Of a stretch of DNA of 17,410 nucleotides, positions 5,370 through 13,757 are shown in pieces. The notes beneath the pieces were generated by a model. The model ran no database searches. It worked only from the letters and a program-made list of their open reading frames with translations, and had not been told where the DNA came from. The translations under genes and the position numbers were made by a program. Positions within the stretch are counted from its first letter, which is position 1; every line of letters begins with the position of its first letter. The DNA comes from Gammaproteobacteria bacterium (lineage in GTDB: Bacteria; Pseudomonadota; Gammaproteobacteria; JAABTG01), in the NCBI GenBank assembly GCA_030066245.1, contig JASJBY010000066.1:1-17410 (forward strand). Reading direction: 5' to 3'.

Positions 5370-5851
5370 CGCAGCCTGGTCCTGAGCAATGTGCGTATGT
5401 TTCTGGAGCATGTCCGTGGGAATCCGTAGAAGAGACGGCTGCACGGGCGCAAATGTCGTTCTCATCCCTTTCTGTTTCCGACGGCAGCAAGCCGCGTGCC
5501 AGGGTTAGCACTCGGCGCGGCGGCTCACTGCCAGTCGCACTCAGCTGGTAGAGGAACGCCGTCTCCTGTAAGCCCCCTCTCTGCGACCGCCGGTGACAGG
5601 GCCGCTCAGAGCTTCCAGGTTTTCCTCCCGTGGAGTGCGCTGCCCTGCGTGTTTCTAGGCCGGGGGTCCGCTGCCGCCCATCCCGGCGGACGACGCCGTC
5701 GAGCTGCCCACAGGTCTAGTCGAGATTTCGTCACTCCCGCCGTCCGCGCGGGTCGACTGTTGTAGACTAATACTCCGTCGCCGCACGCTTTCGGTTTCAC
5801 ATTCCATCTGTACGGGCAGCGTCGGGCGAATCCAGCCCAGGGTGGGCCCGA
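5370..5851. other. divergent intergenic region between protein B and the phosphatase gene
   Basis: About 480 bp (fewer if protein B starts at 5465) with no supported gene. Long open frames here are GC-rich chance frames. A hairpin CCCGC/GCGGG lies at about 5736-5752. An AT-richer patch with TAGACT and TAATAC (5763-5773) could be the phosphatase promoter, but I find no matching -35 box. Confidence 0.4.
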
Positions 5852-7015
5852 GTGGGTGACACAATGGCGAACACACAAGTCGGCGGCATACAGTTCCTCG
5901 AGGCGCTCAATGCGGGCACCCGCGAGCGGCTTCGGCAACGGAGTCGCATCTGTCGCTATGCATTGGGCGACTTCGTCGTCAGGGAGGGCGAGGCCGGCGG
6001 GGAAGTCTACGTGTTGTTGTCCGGCTCCTGTGATGTGCTCATTGCCGGTGAGGTGGTCAATCACATTGGACCGAATGAGCTGTTCGGAGAAATAAGCGCC
6101 CTGGGAGGCGGCGCACGCACGGCGACGGTCAGGGCCGCGGCCGATACAGAGGCTCTGGAAATGTCTGCGGCGGATCTGAGATGGGTTTTGGAGGGCGACC
6201 CGGCCGTCATGAGCGCCCTGCTGACCACCCTCGTGCAACAGACCCGCCGCATCTCCGACCGGGAGACCGCGGTGCGGGATGAGCACCGTGAGCTGCAGGC
6301 GGTGGAGAGAGGATTGTTGCCGAATCCGGCGCTGCTGGAAAGGAGCGCCAGGTTCTCCATGGAGACCCGGTGGCAGCCGCTCACCTACGCATCAGGAGAC
6401 TACTGCGATGTCATCGGTCTTGGCCCGGAGCGATATCTTCTGGTGGTCGGGGACGTGATGGGTCACGGCGCCAAGACCTCGCTGACCCTGGCTACGGTCC
6501 GGGGTGAACTGCGCGGCCTGGCGGAACGGGGGTTGCCGCCCGGGGAAATCATTCAACAGCTGGATCGCCACCTCGCCAGGAACGGGCCTCGGGACATACC
6601 CATCACCGTGGCTGTTTGCGTGATCGACGGGGAAGACATGTCGGCTGCCTGCAGCAACGCAGGTCATCCCCAGCCGCTGCTCTGTCGCGAAGGTCGGGTG
6701 CAGCCATTCTCCAGCGTGCACGGGCCGCTGCTCGGCTATGGCTTCGGCGTGGGGCGCGCCTATGGAGAAGAGCGGCTGGCGCTTGCCGCCGGCGACCGGA
6801 TCCTGTTTTTCACCGACGGTCTCTCCGAGGCCCGGAAGGGACCAAAGCTGCCCGACGATATGTTGGGCGCCGCCGGCCTTGTGATGATGCTGGAGCAGCT
6901 CTGTCAGGGTGGCCCGAGCGAGATTCTGCCGCCTCTGTTTCAGGCCGTGGACAGCTTTCGGCAGGGCTATCCCGCGCAGGATGATGCTACGGCGTTGCTC
7001 GTCCACGTGAACTGA
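5852..7015 (+). CDS. cyclic-nucleotide-binding/SpoIIE-type serine phosphatase
   Basis: A 387-residue cytoplasmic signalling protein. Residues 14-130 form a CRP-type cyclic nucleotide-binding domain; the phosphate-binding cassette FGEISALGGGARTATV keeps the Glu and the Arg-Thr that hold the nucleotide phosphate. Residues 132-156 form a short charged helix linker ending in GLLP. Residues 160-387 form an RsbU/SpoIIE PP2C-like phosphatase with the metal-binding motifs SGDYCD (181-186), VVGDVMGHG (198-206), FFTDGLSEAR and QDDATALLV. It probably dephosphorylates an anti-anti-sigma factor or another phospho-Ser/Thr protein in response to cAMP, c-di-GMP or cGMP; the ligand is unknown. No STAS or anti-sigma gene lies beside it. 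The start could be GTG 5852 (AGGGTGG upstream) or ATG 5864 (GGTGA upstream). Confidence 0.9.
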   Translation: MGDTMANTQVGGIQFLEALNAGTRERLRQRSRICRYALGDFVVREGEAGGEVYVLLSGSCDVLIAGEVVNHIGPNELFGEISALGGGARTATVRAAADTEALEMSAADLRWVLEGDPAVMSALLTTLVQQTRRISDRETAVRDEHRELQAVERGLLPNPALLERSARFSMETRWQPLTYASGDYCDVIGLGPERYLLVVGDVMGHGAKTSLTLATVRGELRGLAERGLPPGEIIQQLDRHLARNGPRDIPITVAVCVIDGEDMSAACSNAGHPQPLLCREGRVQPFSSVHGPLLGYGFGVGRAYGEERLALAAGDRILFFTDGLSEARKGPKLPDDMLGAAGLVMMLEQLCQGGPSEILPPLFQAVDSFRQGYPAQDDATALLVHVN

Positions 7016-7136
7016 CGACCCAGCCGCCGCGCTTGACGTTTACCTGCCTGCGCCCGGCCGGCACAGCGACGCCGTGGGTGAAACAATCTCGTGCCGGCGA
7101 CGCTCGGCAGCGCGTCAGGCGGCCTGCGTCGTGTTG

Positions 7137-7164
7137 TTGAGTTGCGATAGTCAATTGCTAAAAT
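7137..7164 (+). promoter_or_regulatory. sigma70-type promoter for the TPR/transpeptidase pair
   Basis: TTGAGT (7137-7142) and TAAAAT (7159-7164) are 16 bp apart, giving a start near 7171 and a leader of about 28 nt. This is the most AT-rich patch between the two genes. The gap from 7016 otherwise holds only GC-rich sequence with imperfect inverted repeats. Confidence 0.5.
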
Positions 7165-7198
7165 GAGAAGGTTTTAAACTTACAAAAGCATTCGGAAT

Positions 7199-8155
7199 AT
7201 GAGAGCGTTGCAGGCCTTTGTGGTATCGCTCCTCATGCTGTCGATTGGCCAAGCGGGAGCCACGGACGGTCAGGAGCTGGGAACGATTCGGTCTTTGATG
7301 GAGGAGGGACAGCTGGCGACCGCCGGGGAGCGGCTGGACGCGTTCATGGCGCAGCACCCGCAGGATACCGATGCGCGTTTTCTGAAGGGCCTGTTGCTGG
7401 TCAAGGCAGGCCGAAGCGAAGACGCCGTGGAAGTGTTCGCAGCGCTGGCGCAGGAATACCCTGATCTGCCCGAGCCCCACAACAATCTGGCCGTCCTCTA
7501 TGCGGCCGACGGTAACTACGAGAAGGCGCGCGAGTCCCTGCTCCTGGCCATCAACACCCACCCGAGCTACGCCACCGCCCATGAGAACCTGGGCGATTTG
7601 TACGCGAAGATGGCTGCGGCGGCTTACGACAGCGCCCTTGCCCTGGACCAAGGCAACCGCGGGGCGCAGGCCAAGCTGGCGCTGGTGAACGAGCTTTTCT
7701 CCGAACGCACCGAGCAGTCGGTGCCTGGAGAGGTCGACTCGTTCATCGCCGGCACCGACCACCGGGAGGCTGTCGACGGGGCCCTGTCCCGGTCTGCTGC
7801 GATGGCCGTGGCTGACAAGGACAAGGTGCTGTTGGCCGTGTCGGATTGGGCTACCGCCTGGTCGACCCAGGACGTGGACCGGTACCTGGCCCACTACGCC
7901 ACCGGTTTCCAGCCGCCCCGGGGCCTGAGCCGCGCGCGCTGGGAGGCGCAGCGACGGCAGCGGCTGGCCAAGCCCAGCTATATTCAGGTGTCGGTGATCG
8001 ATCCCGAGGTTGAGATGCATGCGCCTGGCCGGGCTCAGGTCAGTTTCGTGCAGACCTATCGGTCGAACACTTACAGCGACCGGACAAGAAAGTCCATGCA
8101 GATGACCCGGGTCGGAGACGAGTGGAAGATCCTCAGTGAGCAGGTTGTTCAGTAG
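7199..8155 (+). CDS. secreted TPR protein with NTF2-like C-terminal domain
   Basis: A 318-residue protein with a signal peptide (residues 1-21, AGA-T cleavage likely). Tetratricopeptide repeats cover about residues 28-160 (GKAGRSEDAVEVF-like and DGNYEKARESLLLAI units). A linker follows, then an NTF2-like/Csd6-type C-terminal domain from about 208 (WATAWSTQDVDRYLAHYA) to the end. It would act in the periplasm, probably as a protein-binding partner. The same type of C-terminal domain ends the next gene's product, with WRQDWESRDIDRYSRHYA at the matching place, so the two are partial paralogues. The gene overlaps the next by 20 bp, indicating translational coupling. The Shine-Dalgarno sequence is weak (CGGAAT). 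A role in cell-wall remodelling with the neighbouring transpeptidase is inferred from context. Confidence 0.8.
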   Translation: MRALQAFVVSLLMLSIGQAGATDGQELGTIRSLMEEGQLATAGERLDAFMAQHPQDTDARFLKGLLLVKAGRSEDAVEVFAALAQEYPDLPEPHNNLAVLYAADGNYEKARESLLLAINTHPSYATAHENLGDLYAKMAAAAYDSALALDQGNRGAQAKLALVNELFSERTEQSVPGEVDSFIAGTDHREAVDGALSRSAAMAVADKDKVLLAVSDWATAWSTQDVDRYLAHYATGFQPPRGLSRARWEAQRRQRLAKPSYIQVSVIDPEVEMHAPGRAQVSFVQTYRSNTYSDRTRKSMQMTRVGDEWKILSEQVVQ

Positions 8156-9401
8156 CCGGCCTGCCCACCGAAACGGGCGCGGCGTTCGCCAGAGTCGAGC
8201 GGCGGCCTGGCTCGCGGCAGCGGCTTTCGCTTTCCCTTGGCCCGCCGTGGGTAGTGACGCGGCCCAGGGCGAGCAGGCTTCCGTTGCCTCAACACAGATA
8301 CACGACGAAGCGCTCCTGGTGGAGGCACTGCACCACGTGCATCGACAGCGTCTCGACGCGGCCATAGGCAGCATCGAGAGCCTGGTGGAGAAAAACCCCA
8401 AGTTTCGCCTTGCGCAGCTCGTGTACGGGGATCTGCTTCTGGCCAAGGCCCAGCCCATCGAGCGTTTCGGCAACGTCGAGGGCCGGTCGCGGCGGGAACC
8501 GGTGCGCGGGCTTCGGGACGAGGCCCTGTCCCGTTTGCAGCATCATCTCTCCCATCCGGGGGCGGATCGGCTGCCCGCCAGCCTGATTCAGCTGTCTCCC
8601 ACTCAACGACAGGTCATCGTGGTCGATGTGGACAGATCGCGACTGTACCTGTTCGAAAATACCCGCAGCGGACCGGAGCTGGCGGCCGACTACTACGCGT
8701 CCACCGGCAAGAACGGCCCCATCAAGGTTCGCGAAGGCGACCGCAAGACCCCGGTCGGCGTGTACTTCGTGTCGGACTACATTCCGCCCGAGAAGCTGCC
8801 GGATTTCTACGGGGCAGGGGCATTTCCCATCGACTATCCCAACGTCTGGGACCGGCGCCTGGGCAAAACCGGATACGGGATCTGGCTGCACGGCGTGCCG
8901 AGCGACACCTATAGTCGACCTCCACGCACCAGCGACGGCTGCGTGACACTGGCCAACGCTGACTTCAAGAGCCTGGCGCCGTTCATGGAAATCGACCGGA
9001 CCGCGGTCGTGATCGCAGAAAGCGTCGACTGGGTAGCGCCCCAGGCACTGGTGGAACAACGCCAAACCCTAACCGCTGCCATTGAGTCCTGGCGGCAGGA
9101 CTGGGAGAGCCGGGACATTGACCGTTACAGCCGACACTACGCCCCGGATTTTCGCAGCGGTCGGAAGAACCACGCTGCCTGGATGGCTTACAAGAAAGCC
9201 GTGAACGCCAAAAAGCGTTATATCCAGGTCGACATCTCGGACCTCAGTCTGCTGGCCTATCCAGGCGAGCCCCACATGGTGGTGGCCACGTTCCGGCAGG
9301 CCTACAGCAGCGATCGCCACCAGGACCTGACAAACAAGCGGCAGTACTGGCGCCGCCAGGCCGATGGTGCCTGGCGCATCATCTACGAAGGCGCCCTTTG
9401 A
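8136..9401 (+). CDS. L,D-transpeptidase (YkuD) family protein with NTF2-like C-terminus, Csd6-like
   Basis: A 421-residue protein. It has a long signal sequence (Arg-rich, then hydrophobic at 22-36, ending AVG-S), a helical TPR-like stretch at about 55-110, a YkuD catalytic domain at about 158-294 and an NTF2-like domain from 308 to the end. The active site is visible: His252 in WLHGVPSD and Cys269 in TSDGCVTLAN. The classical SHGC motif reads SDGC here, a common variant in the ErfK/YafK branch. YkuD enzymes form or cut L,D-peptide bonds in peptidoglycan. In Helicobacter pylori, Csd6, with the same YkuD plus NTF2 layout, is an L,D-carboxypeptidase that sets cell shape, so either activity is possible here. 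The start is GTG 8136, inside the preceding gene. Confidence 0.88.
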   Translation: MSRLFSSRPAHRNGRGVRQSRAAAWLAAAAFAFPWPAVGSDAAQGEQASVASTQIHDEALLVEALHHVHRQRLDAAIGSIESLVEKNPKFRLAQLVYGDLLLAKAQPIERFGNVEGRSRREPVRGLRDEALSRLQHHLSHPGADRLPASLIQLSPTQRQVIVVDVDRSRLYLFENTRSGPELAADYYASTGKNGPIKVREGDRKTPVGVYFVSDYIPPEKLPDFYGAGAFPIDYPNVWDRRLGKTGYGIWLHGVPSDTYSRPPRTSDGCVTLANADFKSLAPFMEIDRTAVVIAESVDWVAPQALVEQRQTLTAAIESWRQDWESRDIDRYSRHYAPDFRSGRKNHAAWMAYKKAVNAKKRYIQVDISDLSLLAYPGEPHMVVATFRQAYSSDRHQDLTNKRQYWRRQADGAWRIIYEGAL

Positions 9402-9420
9402 CGAGTCGGCGCAAAGGAGC

Positions 9421-9437
9421 GCGCAGCGGGGCTGCGC
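9421..9437. terminator. hairpin between convergent genes
   Basis: Perfect 7-bp arms GCGCAGC/GCTGCGC with loop GGG lie in the 49-bp gap between the transpeptidase stop and the ubiA stop. The symmetry and place suit a bidirectional transcript end, but there is no T-tract on either side. Confidence 0.4.
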
Positions 9438-9450
9438 CTGTCGGCGGGGT

Positions 9451-10329
9451 CTAGCCCTGATAAAAATAATGCAGGAAGGTGCCGGCGAATACGGCCATGC
9501 CGAGCCAGTTGTTGTTCAAGAATGCCTTGAAGCAGGCTGCCGGCAGTCGATTCCTGATCAAATACTGTTGATAGACCATTAACCCCGCCGCCACGGCGAT
9601 GCCTGCGTAGTAGAAGCCACTCAGCTGCAGCTTCTGCCCGACCAGCACCAGTACGAGCAGGAAGCTTGCCTGGATGCCGCCGATGATCGCCCTATCCGCC
9701 TCCGCAAACAGAATGGCCGTCGATTTCACACCGATACGGATGTCGTCTTCCCGGTCCACCATGGCGTAGATGGTGTCGTAGGCCACGGCCCAAAGGACCA
9801 CCCCGGTGAGCAGCAGCCAGGCCACCGGCGGCGGAAACTCGCCGGTCTGGGCCGTGAAGGCCATGGGTACCGCCCAGCCGAAGGCTACACCCAGATGCAC
9901 CTGGGGCAGATGCGTGTAGCGCTTCATGAAGGGATACGTGGCGGCCAGCGGCAGGGCGACGAGCGACAGGAGCACCGTGTTCCAGTTCAGCATCAGCACC
10001 AGCAGAAAGGCGACGAAGGCCAGCAGCAGGAACAGCGCGATGGCCTCCCAGCTCGAGACCTGGCCTGACGCCAGCGGGCGGGCATGGGTTCGGGCCACGT
10101 GCGGATCGAAGTCGCGGTCGGCGTAGTCATTGATGACACAGCCCGCCGAGCGCATGAGCACGACGCCCAGGATTAACACCGCAGTCGCCAGCGGGTCCGG
10201 TGTGCCTTCGGAGGCAATCCACAGCGCCCAGAGCGTGGGCCACAGCAGCAGAAAAATACCAATGGGCCTGTTCAGGCGCATCAACAGCGCGTATTGGTGC
10301 AGCCGGTCCAGCAGTTTATCCGTCGGCAT
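9451..10329 (-). CDS. ubiA: 4-hydroxybenzoate polyprenyltransferase
   Basis: A 292-residue inner-membrane protein with about eight or nine hydrophobic helices. It transfers the polyprenyl chain to 4-hydroxybenzoate, the second step of ubiquinone synthesis. Both Asp-rich motifs that bind Mg-prenyl diphosphate are present: NDYADRDFD at 67-75 and YDTIYAMVDREDD at about 184-196. RPLASGQ and KSTAILF, also typical, are intact. Length equals the family norm (E. coli 290). It follows ubiC by 17 bp and uses that gene's product, so the two are surely co-transcribed. The Shine-Dalgarno sequence is weak. Confidence 0.97.
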   Translation of the reverse strand: MPTDKLLDRLHQYALLMRLNRPIGIFLLLWPTLWALWIASEGTPDPLATAVLILGVVLMRSAGCVINDYADRDFDPHVARTHARPLASGQVSSWEAIALFLLLAFVAFLLVLMLNWNTVLLSLVALPLAATYPFMKRYTHLPQVHLGVAFGWAVPMAFTAQTGEFPPPVAWLLLTGVVLWAVAYDTIYAMVDREDDIRIGVKSTAILFAEADRAIIGGIQASFLLVLVLVGQKLQLSGFYYAGIAVAAGLMVYQQYLIRNRLPAACFKAFLNNNWLGMAVFAGTFLHYFYQG

Positions 10330-10346
10330 CGTCGGATCGCGATGAT

Positions 10347-10913
10347 TCAGTCATCAAGCGCCGCTGCCAGGCTGATCGCAGGAGAGAACATTTCGCTGAC
10401 CAAGAGTGCCTTTTGCCTAAACAGGAACAGGGAGCGGCGTCCCCACAAGGGCTCATCACCGAGAGACAAGGCCTGCCGAGTCAACCCGTGAAGCGTATGA
10501 CCCGGCCGTAGCAGAGTGAACTCCATTTCTCCCCGCTGCACGCTGCGATGGGTGAATAACAGGTCGGCGAGGGGCCGGTTGCCGAGGCGCGCCAGGCGTC
10601 GGGTTGTGCCGCGCAGGGTTTGACTGGGTATGACGCTGCGGGCGAACACCAGCGGGTGGTGACCACAGAGCAGGCGCACCTGGCGAATCAGCGCCAGCCG
10701 CCCGGCTCTCAAACCCAGTGCGCCGCGCTCATCTGCAAGCGGTTGCTCCCAACGCTGGCTGATGAGTTGGAGAGCGAACGGTTGCGAACACTGCAGCCGC
10801 AGGCGCCGGGTCAGGGAGCGTTCCTCGCACAGCCAACCCTTCAGCTTTGCTGGAATCGCCGCGTTATGAAGCTGGCCGCGCCGCTGCCACAGTGGGGCGT
10901 TGGCCTGACTCAC
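10347..10913 (-). CDS. ubiC: chorismate lyase
   Basis: A 188-residue cytoplasmic enzyme that splits chorismate into 4-hydroxybenzoate and pyruvate, the first committed step of ubiquinone synthesis. Family signatures: SLTRRLR, RWEQPLADERGAL, LIRQVRLLC (Arg77, matching the E. coli substrate-binding Arg76), VFARSVIP, LGNRPLADLLF, LWGRRSLF and LLVSEMFSP (Glu174, matching catalytic-site Glu155). It is slightly longer than the E. coli enzyme (165). The start is GTG at 10913; an ATG at 10920 is in another frame. The GTG overlaps the TGA of a short upstream frame. Confidence 0.93.
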   Translation of the reverse strand: MSQANAPLWQRRGQLHNAAIPAKLKGWLCEERSLTRRLRLQCSQPFALQLISQRWEQPLADERGALGLRAGRLALIRQVRLLCGHHPLVFARSVIPSQTLRGTTRRLARLGNRPLADLLFTHRSVQRGEMEFTLLRPGHTLHGLTRQALSLGDEPLWGRRSLFLFRQKALLVSEMFSPAISLAAALDD

Positions 10914-11137
10914 CGGTCATGAGGTCCACTACGATTCCCCGAACGGCTGCTGTCGGCCGCGTGTCGCGGGGGCAGTGGTCCGGCGAGCGCGGTCCGCCTC
11001 AGAGCGGCGCGTGGCTTTTCATACCGGTCGACGTGTCTGTGCACGATGGCTTGGGGGTCCTCGTCACGCATCACGCGGTCTGGGTCACGGGCTGTCGCCT
11101 GGAAAACATGGACTGGGCGGGCCAGCCGCAGCGGCAT
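10910..11137 (-). CDS. uncertain 75-residue frame between recG and ubiC
   Basis: This frame fills the gap exactly. Its ATG lies 4 nt after the recG stop and its TGA overlaps the ubiC GTG (GTGA). That fit suggests translational coupling. However, the predicted protein is rich in Arg and Pro, has no recognised domain, no clear Shine-Dalgarno sequence, and only moderate GC at third positions. It may simply be a spacer that ribosomes read through. No other frame in the 227-bp gap looks better. Confidence 0.3.
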   Translation of the reverse strand: MPLRLARPVHVFQATARDPDRVMRDEDPQAIVHRHVDRYEKPRAALRRTALAGPLPPRHAADSSRSGNRSGPHDR

Positions 11138-11140
11138 GCC

Positions 11141-13282
11141 TCACACGGTTTCATAGTTTAACCCATTCCCTATCCAGCGGTTCACGAGCGGCATCAAACG
11201 CTGCCGGTGATGGGCAAGCAGTGCGCCCGCCACCTTTTCCACGGCCGGGAACAGGCTGCGATCACGGCTCAGATCGGCAATGCGGAACTGCAGCATGCCG
11301 GTCTGCCGGGTCCCCAGCACCTCGCCGGGACCACGCAGCTCCAGGTCCCTTTGCGCAATGGCAAAGCCGTCGTTGCTGTCCCGCAGCACGGCCAGCCGCG
11401 CCCGCGCCTGTTTGGTCAACGGCCCGTGGTACATGAGCAGGCAGCTGCTCTTATCGACGCCCCGACCCACGCGCCCCCGCAGCTGGTGCAGCTGCGCAAG
11501 CCCCAGACGCTCGGCGTTCTCGATAACCATCAGGCTGGCCCGCGGGACATCCACGCCCACCTCGACGACCGTGGTTGCCACCAGCAGATTGATGCTGCCG
11601 GACTTGAAGGCATCCATGGTCGCTTCTTTCTCGCCGGGTTTCATGCGGCCATGGACCAGCCCCACCACCTGTTCCGGCAGCGTCTCCCGCAGCCTCGCGG
11701 CGGTCTCGGATGCCGCCTGTGCCTGGAGCGCTTCGGACTCGTCGATGAGCGTGCAGACCCAGTATGCCTGGCGGCCGGCGGCGCAAGCTGTGCGAAGCCT
11801 CTCGATGACCTCCTCCCGGCGGCTGTCGGGCACCACAACCGTCTCCACCGGCTCCCGGCCGAGTGGCAGCTGGTCGATGACCGAGGTGTCCAGATCGGCA
11901 TAGACGGTCATGGTCAGGGTGCGCGGAATGGGCGTCGCTGTCATGATGAGCTGGTGGGGGTGATTGCCGTCACGCTGCCCTTTGTCGCGCAGGGCCAGTC
12001 TCTGATGCACGCCGAAGCGGTGCTGCTCGTCGATGATCACCAGGGCCAGCCGGGCAAAGGCAACCTCCTGCTGAAACAGGGCATGGGTGCCGACCACCAG
12101 AGATGCTCCGACTTCGCTAATCCGCGCCAGCTGCATGCGGCGCTGCCGGAGACCGAGACGGCCGGAAAGCCATAGCACGGGCACCGCCAGTGGCTCGAAC
12201 CACTGGGAAAAGGTGCGCAGGTGCTGCTCGGCCAGCAATTCCGTGGGCGCCATGACGGCAACCTGATAACCCGCCTCGATGGCCTGCAGCGCTGCCAGCG
12301 CGGCAACAACGGTCTTGCCGGAGCCCACGTCACCCTGAATCAGACGCTGCATGGGGCAGGGTTTTTCCAGATCGGCGCCCACTTCCTCCCCGACCCGGTG
12401 CTGGGCACCGGTCAGGCGGAACGGCAGCGAGTCCAGCAAACGCTGCCGCAGATGGCCGCCAGAGCGCAGCGCCGGCGCGGAATGACTCTGCACCCGGCTG
12501 CGCAGCATCCGCAGGCTCAGGTGGTGAGCAAGCAGCTCCTCGAACGCCAGCCGCTGCTGGGCGGGGTGGGTGCCTACTGCGAGTTCACGGCTCGAGGTCT
12601 CCGGCGGCGGGCGGTGCACCACACGCAGGGCATCCAAGAGGGTCGGCAGGCCAAGTGTCTCCAGCAGCGGCTCCGGGAGCAGCTCGGCCGGCGGTTGCCG
12701 GTCCAGGAGCTCCAGCGCCTGGTCGGTTATGCGACGAAGCCTGAGCTGGTGCAGGCCTTCGGTCGTGGGATAAACAGGGGTCAGCGTACTGTCCAGCACC
12801 GGCGTCTCCCCGGGCTCCATTAACCGGTACTCCGGGTGGACCATCTCCAGAGAGCTTGTTCCCCGACGTGCTTCGCCGTAACAACGGATGCGCCGCCCGG
12901 TCTCCAGGCCAGCCTGCTGCGCCGCGGAGAAGTGAAAGAAACGCAGGGTGATGCTGCCGGTCCCGTCCCGCACCGTGCTCAGCAGCGAGCGGCGGCGGCC
13001 GTAGCGCAATCGGGTATGGGTGATTTCCCCGACAATAACCACCTCGTCGCCGGTGCGCAGACTCCCTATCGGCTGGACACGGGTGCGATCCTGGTAACGA
13101 GACGGGAGATGAAACAGCGCGTCCTGAACAGTGTGGATCCCGAGTCGGGCCAGACGTGCAGCCATGCGGCTGCCGACCCCGTGCAGCTCCGCTATCGGTG
13201 TGGCCGCGAGCCACTCCTCGGCAGCGGTGCTGCCGACAGACCCCAAAGATGCGTGGCGTTGCCGCTCTCCGGGAACACTCAC
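11141..13282 (-). CDS. recG: ATP-dependent DNA helicase RecG
   Basis: A 713-residue enzyme that regresses stalled replication forks and branch-migrates Holliday junctions. It has a helix-hairpin-like and OB-fold wedge domain in the first 160 residues (LHGVGSRMAARLARLGI, FHLPSRYQDRT), then a superfamily 2 helicase core. Motif I GDVGSGKT is at 317-324, motif Ia APTELLAEQH, motif II DEQH at 418-421, motif III MTATPIPRTL, and motifs V and VI VVEVGVDVPRAS and QLRGRVGRG. The C-terminus is complete. It is about 20 residues longer than E. coli RecG, mostly at the N-terminus. It starts at GTG overlapping the ridA stop (GTGA), so it is translationally coupled. Confidence 0.97.
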   Translation of the reverse strand: MSVPGERQRHASLGSVGSTAAEEWLAATPIAELHGVGSRMAARLARLGIHTVQDALFHLPSRYQDRTRVQPIGSLRTGDEVVIVGEITHTRLRYGRRRSLLSTVRDGTGSITLRFFHFSAAQQAGLETGRRIRCYGEARRGTSSLEMVHPEYRLMEPGETPVLDSTLTPVYPTTEGLHQLRLRRITDQALELLDRQPPAELLPEPLLETLGLPTLLDALRVVHRPPPETSSRELAVGTHPAQQRLAFEELLAHHLSLRMLRSRVQSHSAPALRSGGHLRQRLLDSLPFRLTGAQHRVGEEVGADLEKPCPMQRLIQGDVGSGKTVVAALAALQAIEAGYQVAVMAPTELLAEQHLRTFSQWFEPLAVPVLWLSGRLGLRQRRMQLARISEVGASLVVGTHALFQQEVAFARLALVIIDEQHRFGVHQRLALRDKGQRDGNHPHQLIMTATPIPRTLTMTVYADLDTSVIDQLPLGREPVETVVVPDSRREEVIERLRTACAAGRQAYWVCTLIDESEALQAQAASETAARLRETLPEQVVGLVHGRMKPGEKEATMDAFKSGSINLLVATTVVEVGVDVPRASLMVIENAERLGLAQLHQLRGRVGRGVDKSSCLLMYHGPLTKQARARLAVLRDSNDGFAIAQRDLELRGPGEVLGTRQTGMLQFRIADLSRDRSLFPAVEKVAGALLAHHRQRLMPLVNRWIGNGLNYETV

Positions 13283-13671
13283 CCTGGGAGAACCATGATC
13301 GCATCCATTTCCACCTGGGCGCCCTTGGGCAGGGCCGCGACCCCGACGGCGGCGCGTGCCGGGTAGGGCTCGTGAAAGTACTCTGCCATGACCTCGTTCA
13401 CTGCGCCGAAATGGGCCAGGTCGGTGAGAAAGACATTCAGCTTCACCACGTCTCCCAGGCCGCCGCCCGCCGCTTCGGCGACGGCCTTGAGGTTGTGGAA
13501 CACGCGGTGGATCTGGGCGCGGATGTCCGCGTCGACCAGGGTCATGGTTGCCGGATCCAGCGGTATCTGGCCGGACAGATACACGCTATCGCCTACTCTC
13601 ACGGCTTGCGAGTAAGTGCCAATGGCCTCGGGAGCCTGGTCGGTGCTTATGATGCTCTTGCTCATAGCCAT
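13279..13671 (-). CDS. ridA: RidA family enamine/imine deaminase
   Basis: A 130-residue protein of the YjgF/YER057c/UK114 family, usually a homotrimer. It hydrolyses reactive 2-aminoacrylate-type imines formed by PLP enzymes. Seen: GTYSQAVRVGD, YLSGQIPLDP, and PARAAVGVAALPKGAQVEMDAI, with the substrate-binding Arg106 (E. coli Arg105) and Glu121. The start is ATG 13671 with AAGG about 7 nt upstream; an ATG two codons later is also possible. It sits between spoT and recG, a common gammaproteobacterial order. Confidence 0.93.
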   Translation of the reverse strand: MAMSKSIISTDQAPEAIGTYSQAVRVGDSVYLSGQIPLDPATMTLVDADIRAQIHRVFHNLKAVAEAAGGGLGDVVKLNVFLTDLAHFGAVNEVMAEYFHEPYPARAAVGVAALPKGAQVEMDAIMVLPG

Positions 13672-13757
13672 GCAGCCTTCGATTCTCAGTCAAGCCCAGC
13701 CGATCCTCCGGCCTGGTACCAGAGGGTGGCATGGGAAAGACACAGGGTAGTGCGAAC

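Noticed and set aside
6030..6045. A TGTGA half-site inside the phosphatase gene
   Set aside because: The second half does not match TCACA and it lies in coding sequence.
7151..8473. A 440-codon minus-strand frame opposite the TPR and transpeptidase genes
   Set aside because: It spans parts of two genes with recognisable domains on the plus strand, and its own product has no recognisable features.
11207..12823. Long plus-strand frames opposite recG (322, 207 and 200 codons)
   Set aside because: RecG motifs on the minus strand explain the region; these are antisense GC-rich frames.
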